DNA of 64,000 nt from contig MEOG01000140.1 of the NCBI GenBank assembly GCA_001769125.1, forward strand, positions 29,287 to 93,286, read 5' to 3'. The position numbers were made by a program, and so were the translations under genes. This DNA comes from Bacteroidetes bacterium GWF2_35_48 (GTDB taxonomy: Bacteria; Bacteroidota; Bacteroidia; Bacteroidales; GWF2-35-48). Every line of letters begins with the position of its first letter. Positions within the stretch are counted from its first letter, which is position 1. This document shows, in pieces, positions 50,577 to 59,256 of this stretch. Below the pieces are notes generated by a model, which saw only the letters and a program-made list of their open reading frames with translations, searched no databases and was not told the origin of the DNA.

Positions 50577-50651
50577 TGGGTTGTACTGGATTCGAACCAG
50601 TGACCCCTACCCTGTCAAGGTAATGCTCTAAACCAACTGAGCTAACAACCC
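50577..50651 (-). tRNA. tRNA-Val (anticodon GAC)
   Basis: On the minus strand GGGTTGT...ACAACCC forms the 7-bp acceptor stem. D-arm GCTC/GAGC, anticodon stem TTACC/GGTAG with loop TTGACAG (anticodon GAC), a 5-base variable loop and T-arm ACTGG-TTCGAAT-CCAGT. 75 nt including the discriminator A; CCA is not encoded. Reads the Val codons GUC and GUU. Confidence 0.95.
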
Positions 50652-51190
50652 GATTTGATGCAAACATACGTAAAATGAAATTTCTTTCAAAATTTTTTTG
50701 TACGCTTTTTTTTGTTAATCAAATTACAAACCTACGAGGATAGCCTACTCGAAGACTCTAAAATTGCATCAAAATAAATTTATAAAATTTGGATTTAGGA
50801 TTAGGAGCAAGATTAAGGATTAAAGATGCTTGCGGCAAAATCCTTAATCCTTTTCTTACTTCTAAATCCTTAATCTGTTATTAAATTTTCCTGCCCACAA
50901 TCCTGTAAGGATAGCAAACGCACGAGTTTGCCCCCAATACCTCACAGGATTCCATCTTTCCTTAAAAAAGGATCTTATATTTTGGCTCATGAAATAGTAT
51001 GCTATACATAATATATATATGTAAACAGATTGTTTTCCGGCAAATAATTTAAAAGAAAATTTTGAACACCGCATCAGTATTATAACCTGACAGCTTTTTC
51101 TATTAACATTCCCATGTTAATAAATTCAGGAATACTCTGAAAAAAGCAAGCTGATTAAAATATAATTTTACTTCAAAAAAAAGGAGTATT
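50652..51190. other. gene-free stretch with inverted repeats
   Basis: GGATTAAGGATTTT-type inverted pairs: AGGATTAAAGATGCTTGCGG (50816) against AATCCTTAATCC (50841) and AATCCTTAATCTG (50863). AATCCTGTAAGGAT (50899) and ACAGGATTCC (50943) make a further pair. Frames across it are short and unconvincing. A possible promoter of exbB was not identified. Confidence 0.45.
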
Positions 51191-51919
51191 ATGTTAGGAT
51201 TTTTATTACAGATTCAGACCGGAGCAATACAAGATACTGTTCAGGATAGCATTGATAGAGTTAGTCAGGTTGTAACACAGGCAGCACCTGTTGTAACAGA
51301 ACAATCCATGTCGCTGCTCGATCTTTTAATTAAAGGGGGAGTTGTAATGATTCCGATTCTTCTTTTATCTCTCCTTGCTTTTTATTTTTTTTTCGAAAGA
51401 CTTATCGCAATTCGTAAAGCAGCAAAGAAGAATACTTCTTTCATGAATAATATCAGCAACATGATTTTGAATATGAAAATTGAAGAGGCTAAAATCCTTT
51501 GCTCTGCTACAAATACGCCTGTTTCAAGAATGATTTCCAAAGGTATCGAGCGCTTCGGAAAACCGATTAATGAAATTGAAAAATCAGTTGAAAGTGTAGG
51601 AAAATTTGAAATATCTAAATTGGAAAAAAACATGAAAATATTAGGTATTGTTGCCGGTATAGCTCCTATGCTCGGTTTTATCGGAACCATAATAGGTGTA
51701 ATCAAAATTTTTTATAATATTTCTTTAGCGGACAATATCAGCATTGGTCTTATTGCAGGCGGTTTGTATGAGAAAATGATTACCAGTGCTTCGGGGCTTA
51801 TTATTGGTGTGATTGCTTATGCAGGATATCATTACCTGAATATTTTGCTTGATAAAGTTATCTTTAATATGGAAGACAGCGCCATTGAGTTTATGGATCT
51901 TTTACAGAAAAAAGGGTAA
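51191..51919 (+). CDS. exbB: MotA/TolQ/ExbB proton channel family protein
   Basis: 242 residues. Three transmembrane helices at ~48-70, ~150-172 and ~185-210. The family signature occurs across helices 2-3: LGIVAGIAPMLGFIGTIIGVIKIF and GLIAGGLYEKMITSASGLIIGVIAYAGYHYL. With ExbD and TonB it converts the proton gradient into force for outer-membrane receptors or for other envelope work; Bacteroidota often have several such sets. The other components follow after an inserted GxxExxY gene. Confidence 0.9.
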   Translation: MLGFLLQIQTGAIQDTVQDSIDRVSQVVTQAAPVVTEQSMSLLDLLIKGGVVMIPILLLSLLAFYFFFERLIAIRKAAKKNTSFMNNISNMILNMKIEEAKILCSATNTPVSRMISKGIERFGKPINEIEKSVESVGKFEISKLEKNMKILGIVAGIAPMLGFIGTIIGVIKIFYNISLADNISIGLIAGGLYEKMITSASGLIIGVIAYAGYHYLNILLDKVIFNMEDSAIEFMDLLQKKG

Positions 51920-51946
51920 TCTCATATCACACAAAAATAAAAGCGA

Positions 51947-52075
51947 CACGAATTTAGGTAAATAATGTTTATGAGGTTATGATTTATAGACACGAATTTC
52001 TCGAATTTATCACGAATTTAGGTAAATAATGTTTATGAGGTTATGATTTATAGACACGAATTTCTCGAATTAACA
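51947..52075. repeat. 64-bp tandem duplication
   Basis: Two nearly identical copies (CACGAATTTAGGTAAATAATG... at 51947 and 52011), 64 bp apart, each with a TTATAGACACGAATTTCTCG segment. Lies between exbB and the GxxExxY gene. Confidence 0.85.
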
Positions 52076-52088
52076 CAAATAAATTGTT

Positions 52089-52463
52089 ATGGAGTCAATA
52101 ATTTATAAAGAAGAAGCTTACCAAATAATTGGTATTTGTATGGAGGTGCATCGAATTCTTGGGAAAGGGCATAGTGAAGTAGTTTATAAAGATGCTTTAG
52201 AATATGAATTTCAAAAAAATAATATTGAATATTCAAGAGAAAAACAATACAAAATAAAATATAAAGACATTTTATTACCTCATTATTATAATGCTGATTT
52301 CGTTGTATTCGATAAAATTATTCTTGAAATAAAAGCAATCGAATTACTAACAGACAGTCATCTTAAACAAACACTGAATTATCTTGCAGCATCCAGACTT
52401 AATTTAGGCTTATTGGTGAATTTTGGGCAAGACAGCCTAATTCATAAAAGAGTAATATTATGA
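52089..52463 (+). CDS. GxxExxY family protein
   Basis: 124 residues, full family length. Carries GICMEVHRILGKGHSEVVYKDALEYEF, where GHSEVVY is the name-giving G-x-x-E-x-x-Y, then YYNADFVVFDKIILEIKAIELL (an acidic-acidic strand with E.KA, as in PD-(D/E)XK-type folds) and LKQTLNYLAASRLNLGLLVNFG. Cellular role unknown; the fold suggests nucleic-acid binding or cleavage. It interrupts the exbB-exbD-tonB order, with a duplicated 64-bp sequence before it and a dispersed element after it, so it was probably inserted. Confidence 0.9.
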   Translation: MESIIYKEEAYQIIGICMEVHRILGKGHSEVVYKDALEYEFQKNNIEYSREKQYKIKYKDILLPHYYNADFVVFDKIILEIKAIELLTDSHLKQTLNYLAASRLNLGLLVNFGQDSLIHKRVIL

Positions 52464-52509
52464 TAACCTGCTTGGAGTCTACAAGCTTGTCAATATCTTG
52501 CAGGTTTTT

Positions 52510-52638
52510 ATTAATTAGTGTTTGTCCATAATGTCCGAGCATCGCATTAGCTGGCTCAAACAACCATCGGTTGGTTGCCCTGTTACACTCGAACATTCTG
52601 TCTTAAACACTGACAATATAGACTGACACTAATTAGTG
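52510..52638. repeat. dispersed element with ACTAATTAGT inverted ends (copy 2)
   Basis: About 129 bp from TTAATTAGTGTTTGTCCATA to CACTAATTAGTG. Shares both ends and the GTCCATAATGTCCGA word with 2720-2904, but carries a different interior (CATCGGTTGGTTGCCCTG). Follows the GxxExxY gene. Confidence 0.65.
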
Positions 52639-52742
52639 ATAATTCGTGTCAAAAAAGAAAATAGAATATATGTAAAAATTAGTTTTTTATTAAAGCGAAT
52701 TAGTTTCTAAAATATGCGTATCATCAGTTAATAAATAAACCA

Positions 52743-53147
52743 ATGAATTTAAGAAGAAATACACATTATACAGCAGAAGTTTATACAGGATCTTTAAATG
52801 ATATCATGTTTTTTCTGCTGCTTTTTTTTCTGATTATATCAACGCTGGTAAATCCTTCTGTAATAAAGCTTCTTCTTCCGAATGCTCAGAAAACACAGAC
52901 TATTGCAAAGCAACAGGTAACCCTGTCTATCACAAAAGAAAAAACGTACTTTATCAATAACGCACAGGTATCTATGGAGCAGTTGGAGGCAGAATTATCA
53001 GCTGCAACAAAAAATCTTGAGGATGCTACGATAATATTAAGGGTTGATAATTCGTTATCTGTACAAGACCTTGTTGATGTGCTTCAGATTGGTAATAAAA
53101 TCAAGCTGAAAATGGTCTTAGCAACCAAAACTAACTCCAAAGAATGA
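52743..53147 (+). CDS. exbD: ExbD/TolR biopolymer transport protein
   Basis: 134 residues. One N-terminal transmembrane helix (~22-42) with the proton-relay acidic residue in LNDIMFFLLLFFLII (Asp 20), then a periplasmic domain ending ILRVDNSLSVQDLVDVLQIGNKIKLKMVLATK, the ExbD fold. Works with ExbB. Stop codon overlaps the next gene's start by 4 bases. Confidence 0.9.
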   Translation: MNLRRNTHYTAEVYTGSLNDIMFFLLLFFLIISTLVNPSVIKLLLPNAQKTQTIAKQQVTLSITKEKTYFINNAQVSMEQLEAELSAATKNLEDATIILRVDNSLSVQDLVDVLQIGNKIKLKMVLATKTNSKE

Positions 53148-54070
53148 ATCACGATGTTGAAAATACAAATCGCCCGCTCGCTTTAATATTGACTTTGCTG
53201 AGTCATGGTGTTTTGCTTATACTGTTTTTATTTTTTTATATCACAACTCCTATTCCTCCCTATCCGGAAGGAGGAGGCTCCGGAATGGGCGTGAATTTTG
53301 GTCTTGCTGACGAAGGATATGGAGAAGAGCAACCCGAAAGGCTTATCCCTATTGATATTCACGATCCGGTTCATGAGCAGAAAAATGTAAAACCACAAAC
53401 CACGAATACAGAGAATAATCTGTTGACGCAGAATTCTGAGAATACTGAAGCTATCAGAACAGAAGAAAATAAAAAAGAAAATAAGATTAAGAAAGAAAAC
53501 GAAAAGGAAACAAATACGAATACAGAAGAGCGAAAAGAGGAAAAACAGGTAAATAAAAAAGCGCTATTTCCCGGTAGTGATAAAAACAACAACAGTAAAA
53601 ACGAAGGAGATAAAAAAGGAACTAGTGGTGATCAAGGTAAGCCCGATGGAAATCCAAAAAATAAATTCAAATGGGGAGAAGGAAATGGATTGGGTCAGGG
53701 CAATGGAATCGGCGATGGTAAAGGTGACGGAACCGGCGATGGTGAAGGCGATGGAGATGGACCCGGTAAAAACAAAAAGGGCAAAGGGGATAAAGATAAA
53801 GGTGTTTCTTTCAACCTTGCAGGTCGTAAAGCTGAAAATTTACCACCTCCCTCATACGAAGACAATGATGAAGGAAAAGTTGTTGTTGAAGTTATTGTTG
53901 ACAGAGATGGCAAAGTAACAAAAGTATCTGAAGGAAAGGGCTCTACTACTTCAAGCCGAACATTAATTAATGCTGCGCTTAAAGCTGCAAAAAAAGCAAA
54001 ATTCAGCAAAAACTCCGATGCTGCAGAGTTCCAGAAAGGAACAATTACGTATCATTTTAAGCAATTGTAA
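53144..54070 (+). CDS. tonB: TonB-family protein with Gly/Asp-rich linker
   Basis: 308 residues. A membrane helix at ~13-33 (LALILTLLSHGVLLILFLFF), then a long polar linker with Glu/Lys/Asn runs (~75-165) and a Gly-Asp-rich stretch (~175-215, GDGKGDGTGDGEGDGDGPG). A C-terminal TonB domain (~235-308) carries VVVEVIVDRDGKVTKV and ALKAAKKAKFSKN..AAEFQKGTITYHFKQL. The linker differs from the Pro-rich arm of classic TonB and could bind Ca2+ or remain flexible. Spans the periplasm to energise outer-membrane transport. Overlaps exbD by 4 bases. Confidence 0.88.
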   Translation: MNHDVENTNRPLALILTLLSHGVLLILFLFFYITTPIPPYPEGGGSGMGVNFGLADEGYGEEQPERLIPIDIHDPVHEQKNVKPQTTNTENNLLTQNSENTEAIRTEENKKENKIKKENEKETNTNTEERKEEKQVNKKALFPGSDKNNNSKNEGDKKGTSGDQGKPDGNPKNKFKWGEGNGLGQGNGIGDGKGDGTGDGEGDGDGPGKNKKGKGDKDKGVSFNLAGRKAENLPPPSYEDNDEGKVVVEVIVDRDGKVTKVSEGKGSTTSSRTLINAALKAAKKAKFSKNSDAAEFQKGTITYHFKQL

Positions 54071-54154
54071 AGGGGTTAATTGTTGAGGCAATTCTAATTC
54101 AATAAATACTATTTTAATTCAATTTCAAGCTTGAGCGCATTTTGAAAGCATAAG

Positions 54155-55054
54155 CTAATTTACAAATTCTTTGATAAGATGATATTTTTCTGGATGTACA
54201 AAAAAACAATTTCTAACACCATCATCTTTTAATCTCACAATACTTTTTACCTTTTTTAAGCCTTGTTCAGTATGGTTATAAAACTCATATCCATAAGAAC
54301 TCATTATTTTTTCTAATTCAGATTCAATATTATTAAAAAGAGTTTCACAAATAATTATAGGTTTCATTTTAGTTAATACATCATTTGATTTCTCTAGAAT
54401 CAGATGTTCGGTTCCCTCTGTATCCATTTTAATTAAGTCAATATTTGTTTCATTATTTTTTTCAACATATTGATTTAAGGTAGTTGTTTTAACATTCACG
54501 GGTATGAAATTTCTTCCGGTTGTTTTACTGCCTGCATTGCTTTCTCCCGCTAAATTATGTTCTAAATATTTATATTTTTTATTTTTTATTTCATAAAAAG
54601 TTATTTCTCCTTCTTTATGAGACAAAGCCAGAGATTCAATTTTTATATTTTTGAATTTGTTGATTTTGATATTCTCTCTGAAATAATATAGGGGTCCGGA
54701 AGCCGGTTCAAATCCTACAACTTTTATGTTTTTATTTTCCATTTCTGCAAGGAGTGAATAAAACCCAATATTCGCTCCAATATCATAAAAGACATTGATT
54801 TTTTTTATAAGTTTTAAAAAAATGTCTGTATACTCAAAATTTTTTAATCCCTCCCAAAATACCAAATGTGTTAAATAATTCGTCTGATTTGTTTTTATCT
54901 TTAATGTTTTTCCATCAGAATATTTTATTTTCAAGATCCCGGAAGGGGGTATCTTTATTTTATCGGGTAAAGCAAATCTCATTATCTTGCTTGCATTTCT
55001 AAGTATCGTATTTACACTACTGTTGTAAATAATTTTATACCCCAATTGTTTCAT
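54155..55054 (-). CDS. FkbM-family SAM methyltransferase
   Basis: 299 residues. Motif I FYDIGANIGFYSLLA near 90, VGFEPASGPLYYF near 115, and IDLIKMDTEGTEHLILE near 210 are the FkbM pattern (DVGAN.G.Y, E..P, DVEG.E). FkbM enzymes O-methylate sugars or lipids, often in polysaccharide loci. It faces away from the flippase gene and precedes no further gene. N-terminal ~75 residues are a separate small domain. Confidence 0.88.
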   Translation of the reverse strand: MKQLGYKIIYNSSVNTILRNASKIMRFALPDKIKIPPSGILKIKYSDGKTLKIKTNQTNYLTHLVFWEGLKNFEYTDIFLKLIKKINVFYDIGANIGFYSLLAEMENKNIKVVGFEPASGPLYYFRENIKINKFKNIKIESLALSHKEGEITFYEIKNKKYKYLEHNLAGESNAGSKTTGRNFIPVNVKTTTLNQYVEKNNETNIDLIKMDTEGTEHLILEKSNDVLTKMKPIIICETLFNNIESELEKIMSSYGYEFYNHTEQGLKKVKSIVRLKDDGVRNCFFVHPEKYHLIKEFVN

Positions 55055-55225
55055 TTTTTATTTTATTTATTAGTTAAATCAAAGACGAATTTTCAAATTT
55101 GTTACAAAGTTATAAAACAATTCTAATTGTTTTACTCAACATAAGATATTAATTTAAATTTCGCTTAATATGTATGAGGCATTACAGAGCGATGCATTAA
55201 AAAAACATCAATTTCCAACAATAAA

Positions 55226-55330
55226 ATGATAAAAGAAAACATTATTAAAAAGGCGATATTAATAGTAATGCTTATATTTGAACCCGGATTTGAGAATAAA
55301 CTAAAAAGACTTATTTTTAAGAATAAATGA
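55226..55330 (+). CDS. possible 34-residue peptide overlapping the flippase gene
   Basis: ATG 55226 to TGA 55328-55330, overlapping the flippase start by ATGA, so translational coupling is plausible. Basic, with a hydrophobic centre (AILIVMLIFEPGF) and Lys-rich ends. It could be a small membrane protein or the remnant of an upstream gene whose 5' part was lost. No homologue recognised. Confidence 0.3.
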   Translation: MIKENIIKKAILIVMLIFEPGFENKLKRLIFKNK

Positions 55331-56796
55331 TTTCCACAAAATTTATCAAATCATCACTTATTTATTCAATTATTGGAGCATTACCCCTTGCGTCCAGTTT
55401 TATTCTTCTTCCATTTTACACAAACCTTCTTTCTACCGATGATTTTGGGGTATTAATGATATACATTGTTTTTACAGCGCTTATTCAGATTATTGTCAAC
55501 TTTGGGTTTGATAACTTTGTACCTATTAACTTCATAAATACATCTGACAACCCCCTTAATCAAAAAAACTATATTAGTACTGCTATTAACTCGCTTCTGA
55601 TTATTGGTCTCTTTGTAATTGTTCTCGCATTTTTTGCTGGTGAGCCCTTTTTTAACGTTCTAAATAACATCCTCTATAAAGGAAAAAGCATTGATTTTTT
55701 CCCATGGGGTTTTATGGCTGTCATTACAGCATTTTTCAACAGTATGTATAAAACCTACACAAATCTTCTTGTTTACCAGCAAAGACCTGTCCGCTTTTTT
55801 TGGATAAATATTATTAATTTCTCACTTACAATTGGAATATCTGTTGCTGGGTTATATATTACTCCTTTTTCTCTTGCTGGTCCTATGTGGGGAAGGTTGT
55901 TATCCGGCTTTGTTATTTTCTTATTGTCTTATTTATTTTTTCTGAATGAATTTGGAATTATTTTTCATAAAAAATACCTGAAACCAATATTTCAATTTTG
56001 TTATCCCCTCTTTTTATATTTAGTAATATTATGGGTACTTGGGAATATTGACAGGTATATCATACTGTTTTTTATGAATAAAACAGAAGTTGGGATTTAT
56101 GACTTTGCAATCAAATGTACATTATTGCTTGATTTTATTTTAAATGGTCTTGGAGCTGCTTTTCTTCCTAAAGTTTATGATTTATGGAAGAAGAATAATT
56201 TGACTGAAAGTACGCCTGAGGTTAATAGATATTATAATGGGTATACCGCAGTAATATTATTAATAATGCCTTTGTTCACTTTAGTAATTCCTTTGATAAT
56301 TCCATTTTTCGTAAAAAATAATGCCTATTATCAGTCTTTCGATTTTCTGGCACTTTTAACGGTTGGGTTTGCTACTAGAGGTATTTACACAATGTTTATA
56401 GCTCCCGTTTTATATTTTAAGAAGACAAAGGTTTTACCTTTAATTTATTTCATTACCGCAATAATACAGGTAATTCTTAGTATAATTCTAATAAAACATT
56501 ATGGATTAATTGGAGCTGTCTGGGCAGCTGTAATAACAAAACCGATTCAAGTATTATTTTTATTTTATGAAAGCAAAAAATTTTTCACTTTCAAATTTAA
56601 TAAATTCAAAATTATATACCTGCCTTCGTTTTATATTCTTTTAGTTATTATAATGGAAATATTTATAGATCCGAAATTCAGAAATTGGTCTGCATTAATA
56701 CAATTGGTAGTAATATCTCTGAGTGTATTATATATATATAGAAATGAATTTTCTTTATTGCTTGATTCTATAAAACAATTTACCCGAAAAAAATAA
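55327..56796 (+). CDS. wzx: Wzx-type polysaccharide flippase (MATE/MVF fold)
   Basis: 489 residues with about 12-14 transmembrane helices. It begins STKFIKSSLIYSIIGALPLASSFILLPFYTNLLSTDDFGVL, the characteristic opening of lipopolysaccharide O-unit flippases of the polysaccharide transport family. Mid-protein GNIDRYIILFFMNKTEVGIYDFAIK is typical. It flips undecaprenyl-linked oligosaccharide across the inner membrane. Flanked by methyltransferases and followed further on by a GT4 gene, so part of a surface-glycan locus. The first ten residues are repeated in a truncated frame at 63834. Confidence 0.92.
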   Translation: MISTKFIKSSLIYSIIGALPLASSFILLPFYTNLLSTDDFGVLMIYIVFTALIQIIVNFGFDNFVPINFINTSDNPLNQKNYISTAINSLLIIGLFVIVLAFFAGEPFFNVLNNILYKGKSIDFFPWGFMAVITAFFNSMYKTYTNLLVYQQRPVRFFWINIINFSLTIGISVAGLYITPFSLAGPMWGRLLSGFVIFLLSYLFFLNEFGIIFHKKYLKPIFQFCYPLFLYLVILWVLGNIDRYIILFFMNKTEVGIYDFAIKCTLLLDFILNGLGAAFLPKVYDLWKKNNLTESTPEVNRYYNGYTAVILLIMPLFTLVIPLIIPFFVKNNAYYQSFDFLALLTVGFATRGIYTMFIAPVLYFKKTKVLPLIYFITAIIQVILSIILIKHYGLIGAVWAAVITKPIQVLFLFYESKKFFTFKFNKFKIIYLPSFYILLVIIMEIFIDPKFRNWSALIQLVVISLSVLYIYRNEFSLLLDSIKQFTRKK

Positions 56797-56842
56797 AACG
56801 AAATTAAGTTTTATTGCCCGTAATTAGAAATAAAATACTTTG

Positions 56843-57532
56843 CTAACAATCTTGTTTTTGAAAAATAAAAAAGTCTGCATACGACGAACATTCTCCATTT
56901 CCATTATATGAATACTTGTTCGGTATATGTTGAATAAGTTTGAATTGAGGGGCATTATTTTTTACCCATTTAGTGAAATTCCTATGCTTTACGTGAGGTT
57001 CAATATTATTGTTTTCATGATTATCCGAATCAGAAGAATAAACAATTGTAAATTTGTTTGAAGAGCTGAATACTTTTTTCATGTAATTAAAATACGTTTC
57101 ATCTTCAACTAAATGGTAAATAACATCCAGACTTAATGTTAAGTCAGCGGTTTCAGAGGAATGATTTTCAATTAAATCAAACTGTTTTGAAGCATCTTTC
57201 TTATAGAGATTTCTACATAATGAAATAACTGTTTTACTTACATCATAACCGATATACGATTTGAAATTAAAATATTTGAGTTGATTCCCATCTCCACAAC
57301 CGAATTCAATAACCGTAGAAATATCATTTTTATCAACAAAAGAATTTATAACTTCTGCTTTGAATTCAGCAAGTTTATTATAAGATCCGGCTCCGGAATT
57401 ATCTCCATTTTTATATCTTTCTTCCCAGTATTTATCGGAAGTTGTAAAGTTTTTGGCTCCTTTTAATTGCCTGTATGTTTTCCATGCGAGTTCTCCAATT
57501 ATTGGAATTTTTTTTATCTTTTTTTTAATCAT
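56843..57532 (-). CDS. class I SAM methyltransferase (surface-glycan type)
   Basis: 229 residues. N-terminal basic patch (MIKKKIKKIPIIGE), then KYWEERYKNGDNSGAGSYNKLAEFKAEVINSF, SAM motif VIEFGCGDGNQLKYF near 73, and acidic loop IGYDVSKTVISLC. Similar proteins in Bacteroidota methylate sugars of surface polysaccharide or act on unknown small acceptors. YSYNGNGECSSYADFFIF closes the protein. Convergent with the flippase gene. The exact acceptor is unknown. Confidence 0.85.
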   Translation of the reverse strand: MIKKKIKKIPIIGELAWKTYRQLKGAKNFTTSDKYWEERYKNGDNSGAGSYNKLAEFKAEVINSFVDKNDISTVIEFGCGDGNQLKYFNFKSYIGYDVSKTVISLCRNLYKKDASKQFDLIENHSSETADLTLSLDVIYHLVEDETYFNYMKKVFSSSNKFTIVYSSDSDNHENNNIEPHVKHRNFTKWVKNNAPQFKLIQHIPNKYSYNGNGECSSYADFFIFQKQDC

Positions 57533-58074
57533 CTTGTTTATTTTTTAAATCTGGCTTATGTCAAATTAATTATTTAATTTTCACGAAAGCTTAATATTAT
57601 TATCAGTTGATCGAAATATTAATGTCTGAATTTATGAGTTCAAATTTAGTAATTTGTTTTTGTATTTAATAAATAAATATATTTCTATCGTTTAAAACAT
57701 TACATAATTTTGGTTCTATATGCTTTTGTGTGGGTAAATTAACATTGCATATAATTTTGCGATTGTATAGTAAATATATTCCGGTGCGCTGCACCTTAAC
57801 GTCTCATGGCTATTTATATTTTACAAATATTAAGCGGCTCTGCCGCTGAATCAATAATAGCAGCAGAGCTGCGATAACATTATTAGAAATATTTATTGTG
57901 TTGTATTATAAAGGTGCAGAGCACCGAAATATTATCTTTTTATAAATTTTTACCCACAGGATTTCATATAGAATCATAATTTTCAAAGAAGAAAAATGTG
58001 TTTTAAATTTCTATTCTTCATTACATAAAACGTATAAAGTGTTGTCAACTGAAATATAAAATATCAAAATATAA
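57533..58074. other. gene-free stretch containing a composite palindromic element
   Basis: AT-rich flanks with no gene; the central part is the element annotated at 57776-57934. No clear promoter for the neighbouring minus-strand genes was found. Confidence 0.5.
57776..57934. repeat. composite palindromic element, GGTGCTCTGCACC family (copy 3)
   Basis: GGTGCGCTGCACC, GCGGCTCTGCCGC, GCAGCAGAGCTGCGATAACA, and GGTGCAGAGCACC in the same order as 35975-36132, with the same TTTTACAAATATTA and AGCGGCTCTGCC neighbours. About 80% identical by eye. Confidence 0.8.
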
Positions 58075-59067
58075 TTAAATTTTGATGAATTTAAATTTTG
58101 TGAATTGACCTTTAATATTTGTAGTTAGAAAATATATGCCCGGAATCAAAAAAGATATTTCAATGCTATTATTTTTTTCTGGTAGTAATTGACCTCTTAA
58201 CAGGGTTTGACCATAAATGTTCTGAATTATATATATCGCGTTGGAATTAATAATTTCAGAATCAATAAATAAAATATCGGAAACAGGATTTGGATGTATT
58301 GATATAGAATATTTTGTATTTGATGTGAAATCTTTACTAAGATACACTCCACATAATTTGTTGACGTCTGTATCATTTAAAGCACGATTCCAGTATCTAA
58401 ATTCATCTAAACTTCCTTTAAAATAAAAGGGATTGCTATCCGACACATCTGTTTTACCTATTGAACCCAGATTTGAACTATAAGCAATATTACTTCCAGT
58501 ACCTGAATATGTACCTTCATCGTCTTTGCAGTTAATATAAATACTCATATCTCCTGCCCCCCGAATTACCCCAACAACAAAATACCAAATACCTGCTTCA
58601 AATACCGTTGTCCCGGTTTTTGATCTTCTACAATTTGGTCCCGTACAACCCATTGTTCCTTCTCCAAAACTTATAGCCATTTGATGTGTCGTATGATCAA
58701 GACCAAACCATACTCCAAAGTAAGTATTTTCAGTAAAATCTGTAGTAAATATTTGATTATTTGTACCAACAAGATTATGATATTTCACGTAGAAAGCTAT
58801 TGTAATTGGGAGTTGTGGTTTTAATTGCTGCTGATTAGGAAAATCAACATGACTACTTACACCATTAAAATAAAAAGCAGATTCTAAATTTCCCCCATAT
58901 CCAATTGTTGGTAAAGCATAAAAAACAGTCCCATGAAAACCATTATCACTACTATCATTTGAATTACTATTAAAAGGATAATAAAGCAATAAACTATCAT
59001 TTAGATTTTGTGCATCTAAAGTAAATGCATATAATGATAAAATAAGAATCCCAATATATTTTTTCAT
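58075..59067 (-). CDS. T9SS-secreted LamG/concanavalin-like lectin protein
   Basis: 330 residues. Signal peptide 1-19 (YAFTLDAQ). A laminin G-like (LamG/Pentaxin) jelly-roll from ~22 to ~240: LLLYYPFNSNSNDSSDNGFHGTV, SAFYFNGVSSHVDFPNQQQL, ITIAFYVKY, and the closing GSLDEFRYWNRALNDTDVNKL. Residues ~255-330 are a T9SS type A sorting domain (ISIHPNPVSDILFIDS ... NIYGQTLLRG ... LIPGIYFLTT). Such modules bind glycans or act as adhesins. Two genes upstream (minus strand) is another T9SS cargo, the PKD protein. Confidence 0.88.
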   Translation of the reverse strand: MKKYIGILILSLYAFTLDAQNLNDSLLLYYPFNSNSNDSSDNGFHGTVFYALPTIGYGGNLESAFYFNGVSSHVDFPNQQQLKPQLPITIAFYVKYHNLVGTNNQIFTTDFTENTYFGVWFGLDHTTHQMAISFGEGTMGCTGPNCRRSKTGTTVFEAGIWYFVVGVIRGAGDMSIYINCKDDEGTYSGTGSNIAYSSNLGSIGKTDVSDSNPFYFKGSLDEFRYWNRALNDTDVNKLCGVYLSKDFTSNTKYSISIHPNPVSDILFIDSEIINSNAIYIIQNIYGQTLLRGQLLPEKNNSIEISFLIPGIYFLTTNIKGQFTKFKFIKI

Positions 59068-59256
59068 AATTTAGAAAATCAATATGCAATTTTTTTTCCC
59101 TGTTTAATCTTCCCTTATTTTTTAATCAACACAATTGTATTTTTTAAAATAATTTTTTAGCTGAGGTTGTTTAAAAGTAATCAGAAAATAAAATCTTGAT
59201 ATGCTCAAATCGATTGTTAAACATAAAGTTTATTGAAACAATACAAGTAATTTTGC

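Noticed and set aside
50862..51074. 70-codon minus-strand frame
   Set aside because: Covers a set of inverted repeats and has no recognisable features.
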